Positions 1-7,326 of a stretch of DNA of 32,026 bases are shown piece by piece; within the stretch, counting starts at the first letter, position 1, and every line of letters begins with the position of its first letter. A program made the position numbers and the translations under genes. The DNA comes from Nocardiopsis sp. CC223A (lineage in GTDB: Bacteria; Actinomycetota; Actinomycetes; Streptosporangiales; Streptosporangiaceae), in the NCBI RefSeq assembly GCF_030766825.1, contig NZ_JASFDV010000079.1:1-32026 (forward strand), read 5' to 3'. The notes beneath the pieces were generated by a model. The model saw only the letters and a program-made list of their open reading frames with translations. It was not told the origin of the DNA and searched no databases.

Positions 1-144
1 CCCCGTCGCCGCCCCCGCCGCCAGGGCGGCGCAGGCCGCGGCGGCGGTCAGCCCGGCGGGCAGCAGCGGCGGCACGGTGGCGCGTACGAGATCGCCGAGC
101 ACGATCGACGGCCGCAGACGACCGTTCCCGGTGCGACCGTCCAT
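1..144 (-). CDS. N-terminus of a truncated hypothetical membrane or exported protein
   Basis: An open frame of 48 codons runs leftward off the window edge. It starts at an ATG preceded by a GAGGGGA Shine-Dalgarno, 6 nt upstream. The peptide starts MDGRTGNGRLRPSIVLGD and then becomes a long Ala/Leu/Pro-rich hydrophobic stretch from about residue 24 to the edge, as in a first membrane segment or an export signal. The family cannot be told from this fragment. The start lies just 69 bp from the stop of the next leftward gene, the XRE regulator, so both may be read in the same direction. Confidence 0.5.
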   Translation of the reverse strand, partial: MDGRTGNGRLRPSIVLGDLVRATVPPLLPAGLTAAAACAALAAGAATG

Positions 145-213
145 GGCGTTCCCCTCACTCGTGACCCGAAGGCAGATTACACATGCTCTCCGTGATCGCG
201 ACAGCGCCCGAGG

Positions 214-1149
214 TCACACGGGTCCGGCCGAACGGCGTACCGCCTCCGGCGCCGGGGCCCCCACCATGTTCCCCGGTCCGCACGGCGCCCGGCCCGGCCG
301 GAAGACGGGCGTCCCGTCGGGGCTCGGCGGGACCTGCCCGGGCAGCCTCAGCAGTGCCCGCTCGGTGTCCGACCCGGGCTCCGGGCAGTACAGCATCACC
401 CGCTGGTCCCCGTCCGGCACGTGGAGCACCTGGCACTCGAACTCCAGCGGCCCCACCGCCGGGTGGTCCATCCGCTTGGTGAACCCGCGCTGCTGGCGCA
501 CCACCTGCGACTCCCACATCCCCCGGAACCGGGCCGAGGTCCCCAGCAGCGAGGTGACCAGCCGGGTGATGGCCGGGTCCCGCGGGTAGCGGGCGTAGGC
601 GGCGCGCAGGTCCGCCACCGAGTAGCGGGCGAAGCAGTCGGTGTTCTCGTCCTCCCAGCCCGGGTCCGGTTCTGTCCGGGCGAACATCCACTCGATGATG
701 TTGCGCCGTTCCCGCGGCAGCGCCCCCATGTCGCCGATGAAGTGGACGGCCATCGCGTTCCAGGCCAGCACCTCGTACCCCGCGTCCAGCACGTAGGCGG
801 GCGTGGTGGGCAGGCCGTCGATGAGGTACTGCACGGCGGTGGACACCTCGCGGTTCGGGGACCGGGGGGCGGGGGCCTCGGCGTCCGCCAGGCGGAACAG
901 GTAGGCGCGCTCGTCGGCGTCCAGCATCAGGGCGCGGGACAGGGCCGACAGCACCTGCCGGGACGGGTGCGGGCCGCGTGCCTGCTCCAGCCGCACGTAG
1001 TACTCCACCGAGATGCCGGCCAGCTGGGCGACCTCCTGCCGGCGCAGCCCCGACACCCGGCGCCGCCCGGTGTCGGGCAGGCCCGCGTCCGCGGGGGTCA
1101 GCCCGGCGCGGCGGGCGCGCAGGAAGGCCGCCAGTCCGGTGCGGTCCAT
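214..1149 (-). CDS. XRE-family regulator with MmyB-like ligand-binding domain
   Basis: Predicted DNA-binding repressor or activator of 311 residues. The N-terminal helix-turn-helix covers about residues 10-85 and contains the RRQEVAQLAGISVEYYVRLEQ signature typical of this actinobacterial group. From about residue 105 it carries the MmyB-like PAS-related domain (PAYVLDAGYEVLAWNAMA, then the ARYPRDPAITRLVTSLLG region), which in solved family members holds a lipid-like ligand. The start at 1149 was chosen because MDRTGLAAFLRARR is the usual family N-terminus and a GAGGAG site lies 5 nt upstream; a longer frame up to 1362 would cross into the divergent gene. It is transcribed away from an SDR gene, the common pairing for this family, so the SDR is the likely target. 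The last 40 residues are low complexity. Confidence 0.88.
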   Translation of the reverse strand: MDRTGLAAFLRARRAGLTPADAGLPDTGRRRVSGLRRQEVAQLAGISVEYYVRLEQARGPHPSRQVLSALSRALMLDADERAYLFRLADAEAPAPRSPNREVSTAVQYLIDGLPTTPAYVLDAGYEVLAWNAMAVHFIGDMGALPRERRNIIEWMFARTEPDPGWEDENTDCFARYSVADLRAAYARYPRDPAITRLVTSLLGTSARFRGMWESQVVRQQRGFTKRMDHPAVGPLEFECQVLHVPDGDQRVMLYCPEPGSDTERALLRLPGQVPPSPDGTPVFRPGRAPCGPGNMVGAPAPEAVRRSAGPV

Positions 1150-1201
1150 GACGTCTCCTCTCCCTCGCCGTCCAGCCTGCCCGATCCCGGACCCGATGAC
1201 A

Positions 1202-1220
1202 GTGGTACCGCCGGTACCAC
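1202..1220. promoter_or_regulatory. Perfect dyad in the regulator/SDR divergent promoter
   Basis: GTGGTACC-GCC-GGTACCAC is a perfect 8-bp inverted repeat with a 3-nt centre. It lies in the 121-bp gap between the divergent XRE regulator (start 1149) and the SDR (start 1271), about 53 bp upstream of each start. Position and symmetry fit an operator for the regulator; binding is inferred. Confidence 0.55.
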
Positions 1221-1270
1221 GCTGCGCGGTTCCCTTATGCCCGGGCCGCGGGCGGGCGCACGATGGCGGC

Positions 1271-2032
1271 ATGAACGGAACGAACGCAAGAATCGCCCTG
1301 GTCACCGGGGCGAACAGGGGTATCGGATTCCAGAGCGCGCGACTGCTGGGGCTGGAGGGCATGACCGTGCTGGTGGGTTCCAGGGACGCCGGGCGCGGGG
1401 CCGAGGCGGTGCGCGCCCTGGAGAAGGAGGGCGTGACCGCGCACCCGCTGGAGATCGACGTGACCGACGCGGCGAGCGTCGCGGCGGCCGCGGAGCGGGT
1501 GGAGCACGATCACGGGCGGCTCGACGTGCTCGTCAACAACGCGGGCGTGGCCCAGGGCTGGGGCTCGGCCGGGGGGACCGACCTCGCCGCCTTCCGCGAG
1601 GTGCTGGAGGTGAACCTGCTGGGCCCGGTGGCGGTGACCGACGCCTTCCTGGGCCTGCTGCGCCGCTCACCCGCGCCCCGCGTGGTCAACGTCTCCAGCG
1701 AGCTCGGCTCGATCAGCACGCTGACCGACCCGGAGGGCCCGTTCTTCGATATGGACGGCGGCATCCCCTATCCGGCCTCCAAGGCGGCCCTGAACATGGC
1801 GACCGCCGTGTACGCCAAGGAGCTGGCCGACACCGGCGCGAAGGTCAACGCCGCCAACCCCGGGTACTGCGCCACCGACCTCAACGGGCACTCGGGACCC
1901 CGCACCGCCGAACAGGGGGCGCGGGTGGTCCTGCACCTGGCGACGCTGCCCGAGGACGGTCCGAACGGTGTGCTCTGGGGGCACCTGGCCGGCGCGCCCG
2001 ATCCGGACGCCCACGGGGTCCTCGCCTGGTAG
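1271..2032 (+). CDS. SDR-family NAD(P)-dependent oxidoreductase
   Basis: Classical short-chain dehydrogenase/reductase of 253 residues with a cytosolic Rossmann fold. The cofactor motif TGANRGIG is at residues 12-19, NNAG at about 89-92, the catalytic Ser in NVSSELGS at about 143, and YPASK as the catalytic Tyr/Lys pair. The extended segment between the Ser and Tyr motifs (TDPEGPFFDMDGGIPYPASK) resembles the carbonyl-reductase type, and an Arg after the glycine motif region suggests NADPH use; the substrate is unknown. The start at 1271 (MNGTNARIALVTG) puts the glycine motif at the usual place. The gene is divergent from an MmyB-type regulator and shares a dyad-bearing promoter with it. It ends in front of a hairpin shared with the convergent small gene. 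Confidence 0.87.
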   Translation: MNGTNARIALVTGANRGIGFQSARLLGLEGMTVLVGSRDAGRGAEAVRALEKEGVTAHPLEIDVTDAASVAAAAERVEHDHGRLDVLVNNAGVAQGWGSAGGTDLAAFREVLEVNLLGPVAVTDAFLGLLRRSPAPRVVNVSSELGSISTLTDPEGPFFDMDGGIPYPASKAALNMATAVYAKELADTGAKVNAANPGYCATDLNGHSGPRTAEQGARVVLHLATLPEDGPNGVLWGHLAGAPDPDAHGVLAW

Positions 2033-2044
2033 GAGCGCCCCACA

Positions 2045-2066
2045 GGGGCCCGGGGAACCGGGCCCC
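2045..2066. terminator. Hairpin between convergent genes
   Basis: GGGGCCCGG-GGAA-CCGGGCCCC is a perfect 9-bp stem with a GNRA tetraloop, 12 nt after the SDR stop and 7 nt from the stop of the convergent 80-residue gene. There is no U-tract, as is common in high-GC actinobacteria. It probably serves both directions. Confidence 0.65.
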
Positions 2067-2073
2067 ACCGGGG

Positions 2074-2316
2074 TCACCAGGCCCGGACGCCGCCGATCGG
2101 GGCGGGCAGGCGCTCGTTGAGCCAGGTCCAGGTCCCGTCGTTCTCGGTGAAGCGGCGCTGCACCCGCGCCACGTCGGCCAACGGGTTGGCGAACACCTCG
2201 CGCCAGTCCCCCGCGGTGCGCTCCTCCAGGTAGAGGCTGCGGGCGTCCGTGCGCAGGCGCACCGCCTGCACCGTGTGAGAGGAGCCGTCGCTCAGCTGAA
2301 TACGGTAATAGGCCAT
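2074..2316 (-). CDS. Hypothetical protein, 80 residues
   Basis: Small soluble protein beginning MAYYRIQLSDGSSHTVQAVRL. It has a beta-rich N-terminal half (alternating hydrophobic residues at 3-7 and 16-32) and a C-terminal half ending in a Trp-rich TWTWLNERLP and GVRAW. There is no signal peptide, membrane segment or recognised catalytic motif. The start is supported by a GGGGAA ribosome site, and GC-rich third positions match the neighbours, so it looks like a real gene. It is convergent with the SDR and divergent from the kinase gene 413 bp away. I do not recognise the family. Confidence 0.6.
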   Translation of the reverse strand: MAYYRIQLSDGSSHTVQAVRLRTDARSLYLEERTAGDWREVFANPLADVARVQRRFTENDGTWTWLNERLPAPIGGVRAW

Positions 2317-2463
2317 CGGAATTCCCCGATTGTGGTTCGTCCTCGTCGAAAAGGAAGGACGGTGCTTCCCGGAAACGGCGCGCGATCCGCCGCATCGGTG
2401 ATCGGTCTCCCGGGGCCGGCGGAAGTGCCACGCCCGGCGGGCGGCGGCATGTGCGTGCCGGGG

Positions 2464-2479
2464 CCCGGAGCGCTCCGGG
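2464..2479. other. 16-bp perfect palindrome in the 2317-2729 intergenic region
   Basis: CCCGGAGCGCTCCGGG is fully self-complementary. It lies about 265 bp upstream of the kinase start and 150 bp upstream of the small leftward gene. It could be a protein-binding site or a hairpin; nothing else in that part of the spacer looks coding. Confidence 0.35.
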
Positions 2480-2512
2480 GAAACGGGACCAGGGTGCCGG
2501 GGGCACCGTACT

Positions 2513-2567
2513 GTCCGCTTTTCGGACTCTACTCCTCCATGATCCGGCCCGCGTCCGGAAAACGGAC
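2513..2567. promoter_or_regulatory. Two identical dyads 40 bp apart upstream of the kinase-PstS gene
   Basis: GTCCG-CTTTT-CGGAC (2513-2527) and GTCCG-GAAAA-CGGAC (2553-2567) have identical arms and the same 5-nt A/T-rich centre. Their starts are exactly 40 bp apart, close to four helical turns, so a bound dimer pair would sit on one DNA face. A lone half-site CGGAC lies at 2618-2622. The 413-bp gap contains no other gene. They probably control the kinase-PstS gene; the cognate regulator is unknown. Confidence 0.5.
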
Positions 2568-2729
2568 AAGGCGGCGGTGAAATCCCCGTGATCTTCGGGT
2601 GATCCCTTTCTCGATATCGGACTTAAGGGTGCATTGTCGTCGATCGGGATGAACGACTCGGGGGTTGCGCGCATCCAACGGGACGGACCCGACCCGACCG
2701 GCGCGGGCCACGCCGAACCGAGGAAACCC

Positions 2730-4850
2730 ATGCACCATCCGGCACCCGATCTCACACCCCTGCGGGCCTCCGACCCCCGCACGATCCCACCGTTCACCGT
2801 GCACGGCAGACTCGGTACCGGGGGCATGGGGGTGGTCTACGGGGCGACCGGACCCGACGGCCGGTGGGCGGCGATCAAGGTCGTCCGCGAGGAATTCTCC
2901 GAAGAGCCGGAGTTCCGGGCCCGCTTCGCCGCCGAGGTCGAGCTGATGCTGCGGGTCCGGGCACTGTGCGTCGCACCCGTCCTGGCCCACGACGCCCGTG
3001 CCGAGCACCCCTGGTACGCGACCGCCTACCTGCCCGGTCCCACCCTGGCCCGCCGGGTGCTCGTCGGCGGCCCGCTGCCCGCCGGGCAGGCCCGGGTGGT
3101 GGCCGCGGGCATCGCCGAGGCGGTCGCCGCCATCCACGCGGCCGGGGTCGTCCACCGCGACCTCAAGCCCGCCAACGTCATCCTGGCCCCCGACGGGCCC
3201 AAGGTGCTGGACTTCGGGATCGCCCGCGCCGCCGACCTCACCTCGCACACCCGGACCGGCGGACTGATCGGCTCGCCCGCCTGGATGAGCCCCGAGCGCT
3301 ACCGCGGCGACAGCGGCCCCGAGGCCGACGTGTTCGCCTGGGGTGCGGTCACCGCCTACACCGCCACCGGGCGCTCCCCGTTCGGGGAGGGCGGCGCGGA
3401 GACCCTGATGTACCGCATCCTCCACGAGGAGCCCGACCTGGCCGGGCTGCCGGAGGAACTGGCGGACCCGGTGCGCCGGGCCCTGGCCAAGGACCCGGAG
3501 CGCCGGCCCAGGGCCGCGGAACTGGTGCACGCCGTCGCGGGAGCCCCCCGGGAGCAGGACGACACGACGATCGTCACCGGCCTCATCCGCGCCCACTGGG
3601 ACCAGGGGGACACCGCGCCCGGCGGGTCGCCCACGGGGGTTCCGGCGGCCCCGGACCCCGCGCCGGTCCCTGTCGGGCCGCCGCCGCACGGCCCCGTACC
3701 GCCGGGGAACCCCCGGCCCGGCGCGGCGCCGCCCCTGCGCCGCCGGAGGCGGCGGGTGTGGCCGCTGGCGCTGGGCGCAGGAGCGCTCGCGGTGACCCTC
3801 ATCGGCGGGGTCGGTGTGGCCGCCGTGGTGCTCGACGGCCTGGGAATCCGGGGGGCCGACGGCGGGACCGACGGGCTCGCCGTCGACCCCTCCACCCCGC
3901 CGTCCGAAGCCGCCACCATGCTGACCGGGAGACTGACGGGAAGCGGCTCCACCTTCCTCAGCGCCCCCATCGACACCTGGTCGCAGGGTTATCTGGACAG
4001 GCAGCCCGGCGTGGAGATCTCCTACAACCCGGTCGGTTCCGGGGCCGGGGCCGCCGGGTTCGTCGCCGGGGAGACCGACTTCGGTTCCTCGGAGGCTCCA
4101 CTCACCGCCGAACAGCGGGAGGAGGCCGAGCGGACGCGCGGCTGTTCGGTGGTGCAGTTCCCCGTGGTGACCGGGGCCGTCGCGGTCGTGCACAACCTCG
4201 GCGAGGGTGTGCGTCCGATGCTGGACCGCGTTTCCCTGGCGGCCCTCTACCAGGGGGAGATCACCGACGTGGTGAGCCTGTTCGGGCCCGGATACGATCT
4301 GGAGAACGTCGACCTCGTTCCGGTCCGCCATGACGACGGGGCGTCGACGGCCCGGGTCTTCGAGGACTACCTCGCCGCGGCGCCCGGCTGGTCCGGGACC
4401 TGGGCGGACTCCGTGCGGGTCGGCTCGGGGGACGAGGGAGTGCACGAGATCGTGTCCGCCACTCCCGGTGCGATCGGCTTCGTCAACGCCTCCTACGCGG
4501 AGCGCAACGGGCTCCAGGTCGCGAGTCTGATGGGCGAGGGCACCGAGGACATCGAATTGAACGCGGAGTCCGCCCGCTCCGCCGCCGAGCAGATCGACCT
4601 GTCGGGGGACGACTTCTCGCTGACCGGCCGGGTGACGGGCCAGGGCTACCCGATCATGCGCGTCAATCACGTGTTCGCCTACGAGTGCGGTTACGAGGGC
4701 GGGACCGCGGACATCATGCGCGACTTCTGGACGTACGCACTCGGGGAGGAGGGTGCGACCCTCGCCGCCGAGGCGGGGTACACCCCGCTGCCCCCGTCCG
4801 TCGCGGAGGGGGTGACCGCCGAGCGGGTGGCCCTCATCGGTTCCTCGTGA
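2730..4850 (+). CDS. Transmembrane Ser/Thr protein kinase fused to a PstS-like phosphate-binding domain
   Basis: Predicted membrane sensor kinase of 706 residues. Residues 22-275 form a Hanks-type kinase with an apparently complete active site: glycine loop GTGGMGVVY (29-37), Lys50 in AAIK, HRDLKPAN with Asp144, DFG at 161-163 and a SPAWMSPERY activation segment. A Pro/Gly-rich linker (about 295-335), an Arg cluster and one membrane helix (about 344-368) follow. From about 398 the outer part matches periplasmic phosphate-binding proteins: TGSGSTF, NPVGSGAGAAGF, DFGSSEAPLT (448-459) and an RHDDGAST loop (533-540). The usual Asp of the DFGASDAPL motif is Glu455. The start at 2730 was chosen because an AGGA site precedes it and the kinase fold begins soon after; an upstream ATG at 2634 would add a poorly conserved tail. 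External phosphate, or another oxyanion, gating the kinase is an inference from the architecture. Confidence 0.88.
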   Translation: MHHPAPDLTPLRASDPRTIPPFTVHGRLGTGGMGVVYGATGPDGRWAAIKVVREEFSEEPEFRARFAAEVELMLRVRALCVAPVLAHDARAEHPWYATAYLPGPTLARRVLVGGPLPAGQARVVAAGIAEAVAAIHAAGVVHRDLKPANVILAPDGPKVLDFGIARAADLTSHTRTGGLIGSPAWMSPERYRGDSGPEADVFAWGAVTAYTATGRSPFGEGGAETLMYRILHEEPDLAGLPEELADPVRRALAKDPERRPRAAELVHAVAGAPREQDDTTIVTGLIRAHWDQGDTAPGGSPTGVPAAPDPAPVPVGPPPHGPVPPGNPRPGAAPPLRRRRRRVWPLALGAGALAVTLIGGVGVAAVVLDGLGIRGADGGTDGLAVDPSTPPSEAATMLTGRLTGSGSTFLSAPIDTWSQGYLDRQPGVEISYNPVGSGAGAAGFVAGETDFGSSEAPLTAEQREEAERTRGCSVVQFPVVTGAVAVVHNLGEGVRPMLDRVSLAALYQGEITDVVSLFGPGYDLENVDLVPVRHDDGASTARVFEDYLAAAPGWSGTWADSVRVGSGDEGVHEIVSATPGAIGFVNASYAERNGLQVASLMGEGTEDIELNAESARSAAEQIDLSGDDFSLTGRVTGQGYPIMRVNHVFAYECGYEGGTADIMRDFWTYALGEEGATLAAEAGYTPLPPSVAEGVTAERVALIGSS

Positions 4851-5062
4851 CGGCTGTCCGGAGTCGGATGACCCCCTGCGCCGCCCCGCCTCCGCGGGGC
4901 AGGGTGCGATCGGATCGTTCCCCTGGAGAAAGCGACCCCGACGCGGGTGGCCCTCATCGGTTCTTCGTGACGGCTGTCCGGAGTCGGATGACCCCTTGCA
5001 CCGTCCCGCCTCCGCGGGGCAGGGTGCGATCGGATCGTTCCCCTGGAGAAAGCGACCCCGAC
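4823..5062. repeat. 120-bp tandem duplication, two copies
   Basis: Units 4823-4942 and 4943-5062 are adjacent and differ at just four positions. The unit contains the last codons and stop of the kinase gene, a terminator-like hairpin, and a GGAGAAAG ribosome site plus spacer. The second copy therefore carries a silent RVALIGSS-stop remnant, and only it joins the ATG of the downstream SDR at 5063; the first copy's ribosome site leads to no start codon. Near-identity suggests a fairly recent slippage or unequal-crossover event. Confidence 0.95.
4883..4900 (+). terminator. Hairpin after the kinase gene (second copy at 5003-5020)
   Basis: GCCCCGC-CTCC-GCGGGGC forms a perfect 7-bp stem 32 nt after the kinase stop. 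The duplicated copy at 5003-5020 keeps the stem through a single C-to-T change giving a G-U pair. Two such hairpins now stand between the kinase and the SDR. Confidence 0.5.
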
Positions 5063-5818
5063 ATGTCCGACACCCCCCGCACCGCAGTCGTCTCCGGAGG
5101 AGGCACCGGTGTCGGCCTGGCCACCGCCCGCGCACTGGCCGCCCGCGGCTACCGCGTCGGGCTGACCAGCCGCCGCGCAGGCCCGCTGGACGAGGCCGTC
5201 GGCGAACTCCGCGCCGGGTACGGCGACGACGCCGCGCACCGCGCCGCCCTCGACCTGGCCGACCCGGCCGCCGTCGGCGAGCACCTGCCCGCACTGGCCG
5301 AACGCCTGGGCGGGGTGGACGTGGTCGTCAACAACGCCGGAGGGCTGCGCCCGGCCCCCGACGACACCCTGGCCGGGATCGCCGAGGGCTGGTCGGCCGA
5401 CTGGGCGGCCAACGTCCTCACCGCCGTCCTGTCGACCGAGGCGCTCCGGCCGCACCTGCGCGCGGACGGCGCCCGGATCGTCAACGTCGGCTCCATCGCC
5501 GCACTGCGCGGCGGCGGAGGCTCCTACTCCGCCACCAAGGCCGCCCTGCACGGGTGGACCTTCGACCTGGCCGCCCGGCTGGGGCCGACCGGGTGCACGG
5601 TGAACATCGTGGTGCCCGGCTACATCTCCCGGACCGGGTTCTTCGGCGGGGGGATGACACAGGCCCGGCACGACCGCCTGGTCTCCCAGACCGTCACCGG
5701 TCGGGCCGGGCTCCCCGAGGACGTGGCCGAGACGATCGCGTGGCTGGCCTCGCCCGAGGCCGGGCACATCACCGGCCAGGTGATCCAGGTCAACGGCGGC
5801 GCGGTCATGGGCCGTTGA
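5063..5818 (+). CDS. SDR-family oxidoreductase
   Basis: Classical SDR of 251 residues. The glycine motif is SGGGTGVG near residues 10-17 with Ser in place of the first Thr, NNAG sits at about 93-96, the catalytic Ser in NVGSIAALRG, and YSATK is the Tyr/Lys pair. The C-terminus (GHITGQVIQVNGGAVMGR) is the standard FabG-like ending, so it is probably a 3-oxoacyl-reductase-like enzyme; the substrate is unknown. The ATG at 5063 follows GGAGAAAG inside the second copy of the tandem repeat, making the duplication part of its 5' leader. It ends 1 bp before a strong bidirectional hairpin. It is unlikely to be strictly co-transcribed with the kinase because two hairpins intervene. Confidence 0.87.
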   Translation: MSDTPRTAVVSGGGTGVGLATARALAARGYRVGLTSRRAGPLDEAVGELRAGYGDDAAHRAALDLADPAAVGEHLPALAERLGGVDVVVNNAGGLRPAPDDTLAGIAEGWSADWAANVLTAVLSTEALRPHLRADGARIVNVGSIAALRGGGGSYSATKAALHGWTFDLAARLGPTGCTVNIVVPGYISRTGFFGGGMTQARHDRLVSQTVTGRAGLPEDVAETIAWLASPEAGHITGQVIQVNGGAVMGR

Positions 5819-5819
5819 A

Positions 5820-5868
5820 CCGGATCCGGGCCGCTCGCACCGCAGTGGTGCGGGCGGCCCGGATCCGG
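5820..5868. terminator. Strong bidirectional terminator
   Basis: A 22-bp stem (5820-5841 with 5847-5868, a single G-U wobble) closes on a 5-nt loop GCAGT. It fills the gap between the convergent SDR genes ending at 5818 and 5870. This is one of the most stable hairpins in the window. Confidence 0.85.
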
Positions 5869-5869
5869 G

Positions 5870-6619
5870 TCAGGCGTTGATGCCGCCGTCCACGGCCAGT
5901 ACCGCGCCGGTGATGAAACGGCCGCCCGGACCGACCATGTGGGCGACGGTGTCGGCGATCTCCTCGGGCCGGGCGAACCGGCCCAGCGGCACCAGGGAGC
6001 GGATGCCGTCGGCGTTCGGCCCGTCCGCCGGGTTGGCGTCGGTGTCGGTGGGCCCCGGGTCGACCTGGGCGACCGTGATGCCGCGCGGGCCCAGGTCGCG
6101 GGCCAGCCCGCGGGTCATCCCGGCCAGCGCCGACTTGCTCAGGGTGTACAGGGTGAGCCCGCCGAAGGGCACCCGGGTCGCCACGTTGCTGCCCACGGTG
6201 ACGATCCGGCCGCCGCCGTCCATGTGGCGGGCCGCCGCCCGGGAGGCCAGGAAGGGCGCCCGCACGTTGACCGCCAGCACCCGGTCGACCTCCTCCACGG
6301 TGTGGCCGTCGTGGGGGCCGAAGGGGAAGACGGCGGCGTTGTTGACCAGGACGTCCAGCCGCCCGAACGCGGCGGCCGCCCGGTCGACCGCCCCGGTGAC
6401 GGCGTCGGCGTCGGCGGCGTCGGCCCGCAGGGCCAGCCCGCGCCGTCCGTGCTCTTCGACGGCCGCCACGACCTTTGCGGCGGCCTGCTCGTCGCGTTCG
6501 TAGGTGAGGGCGATGTCGAAACCCGCCTCGGCCAGTCGGACGGCGACCGCGGCGCCGATGCCCCGGCCGCCGCCGGTGACGAGTGCGGCCTCGGTGGAGT
6601 GATGCGTTTTCTCGCTCAT
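5870..6619 (-). CDS. SDR-family oxidoreductase, FabG-like
   Basis: Classical SDR of 249 residues. GGGRGIG lies near residues 16-22, NNAA at about 93-96 in place of NNAG, the catalytic Ser in VTVGSNVATR, and YTLSK as the Tyr/Lys pair. The C-terminal GGRFITGAVLAVDGGINA is the usual ending of FabG-like enzymes. The start at 6619 gives MSEKTHHSTEAALVTG, with AGGA 8 nt upstream; the frame upstream of it is antisense to the NADAR gene. It is read in the same direction as the NADAR-domain gene 83 bp upstream, so the two may be one unit. A short-chain alcohol/ketone substrate is likely but cannot be named. Confidence 0.86.
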   Translation of the reverse strand: MSEKTHHSTEAALVTGGGRGIGAAVAVRLAEAGFDIALTYERDEQAAAKVVAAVEEHGRRGLALRADAADADAVTGAVDRAAAAFGRLDVLVNNAAVFPFGPHDGHTVEEVDRVLAVNVRAPFLASRAAARHMDGGGRIVTVGSNVATRVPFGGLTLYTLSKSALAGMTRGLARDLGPRGITVAQVDPGPTDTDANPADGPNADGIRSLVPLGRFARPEEIADTVAHMVGPGGRFITGAVLAVDGGINA

Positions 6620-6702
6620 GTGTACGATCCTGGCCGTTCCGGGACCGGGAGTCCGGCGGGAATCGGACGTGCCGTTCCGATCAGGCCCGGGTGCGGGGCG
6701 GG

Positions 6703-7266
6703 TCAGGTCGCGGCGGCCAGTCGGGCACGGGTCTCCATCAGGGCGAAGCCCAGCAGGTTGCGCCCGCGCCAGAGCACGGGGTTCTCGGCGTTCTCGTGGG
6801 AGGCGGACATCCCGATGCCCCAGATCCGGTCCCGGGGGCTGGCCTCCACCAGGACCCGGCGCCCGGTGCCGAGCAGGAAGTCCCGTAGGTCTGCGTGCTG
6901 CCCGAACTTGGCGACACCGCCGTCCACCACGATGCCGAACCGGGCCGCCTCCCAGGCCTCCTGGTCGAACCCGCGGACCTTGCGGCCCAGTTCCTTGGCC
7001 TGGCGCGGGTGCCCGCAGGCGATGATCTCCCCGAGGATCTCGTCGTCGCCGAAGAGCCGTGCCTTGCCCGCCATCATGTAGTGCTCGGCGGTTCGGTAGG
7101 TGACCCCGTCCACGGTGAAGGCGGCGGGCCACCACTGCGACAGGCAGCTCGCCGAGACCTCGCCCGAGGGGTGGGGTCGGTGGCCCCAGAAGTGCAGGTA
7201 CTTGATCCGGCCCCGGATCCTGACCAGGTCCGCCACGGAGCGCGCGTTCTCAGGGGTGTCCGACAT
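6703..7266 (-). CDS. NADAR-domain protein (YbiA/RibX-like)
   Basis: Single-domain protein of 187 residues. Family marks are the N-terminal FWGHRPHP start, the YRTAEHYMMAGKARLFGD helix with Glu/His, and the C-terminal RDRIWGIGMSASHENAENP plus WRGRNLLGFALMETR block. Characterised NADAR proteins are glycosidases: YbiA-type members cleave the N-glycosidic bond of early riboflavin-pathway intermediates, and others remove ADP-ribose from guanine in nucleic acid. No partner toxin (DarT-like) or riboflavin gene is nearby, so a riboflavin-intermediate housekeeping role is more likely than a toxin-antitoxin role, but this is inference. The start at 7266 is the first ATG and gives the normal family length. 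It lies 60 bp downstream of the DODA-type gene on the same strand. Confidence 0.85.
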   Translation of the reverse strand: MSDTPENARSVADLVRIRGRIKYLHFWGHRPHPSGEVSASCLSQWWPAAFTVDGVTYRTAEHYMMAGKARLFGDDEILGEIIACGHPRQAKELGRKVRGFDQEAWEAARFGIVVDGGVAKFGQHADLRDFLLGTGRRVLVEASPRDRIWGIGMSASHENAENPVLWRGRNLLGFALMETRARLAAAT

Positions 7267-7326
7267 GGGACGAGTGTCCCGGAGGGCGCCGACGTTCCGC
7301 CACGCGTTTTCGGCGTCCCCGCAGGC

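Noticed and set aside
2529..5294. Leftward frame of 921 codons opposite the kinase
   Set aside because: Arg/Gly-rich antisense shadow of the kinase-PstS and SDR genes; the apparent internal repeat simply reflects the 120-bp tandem duplication.
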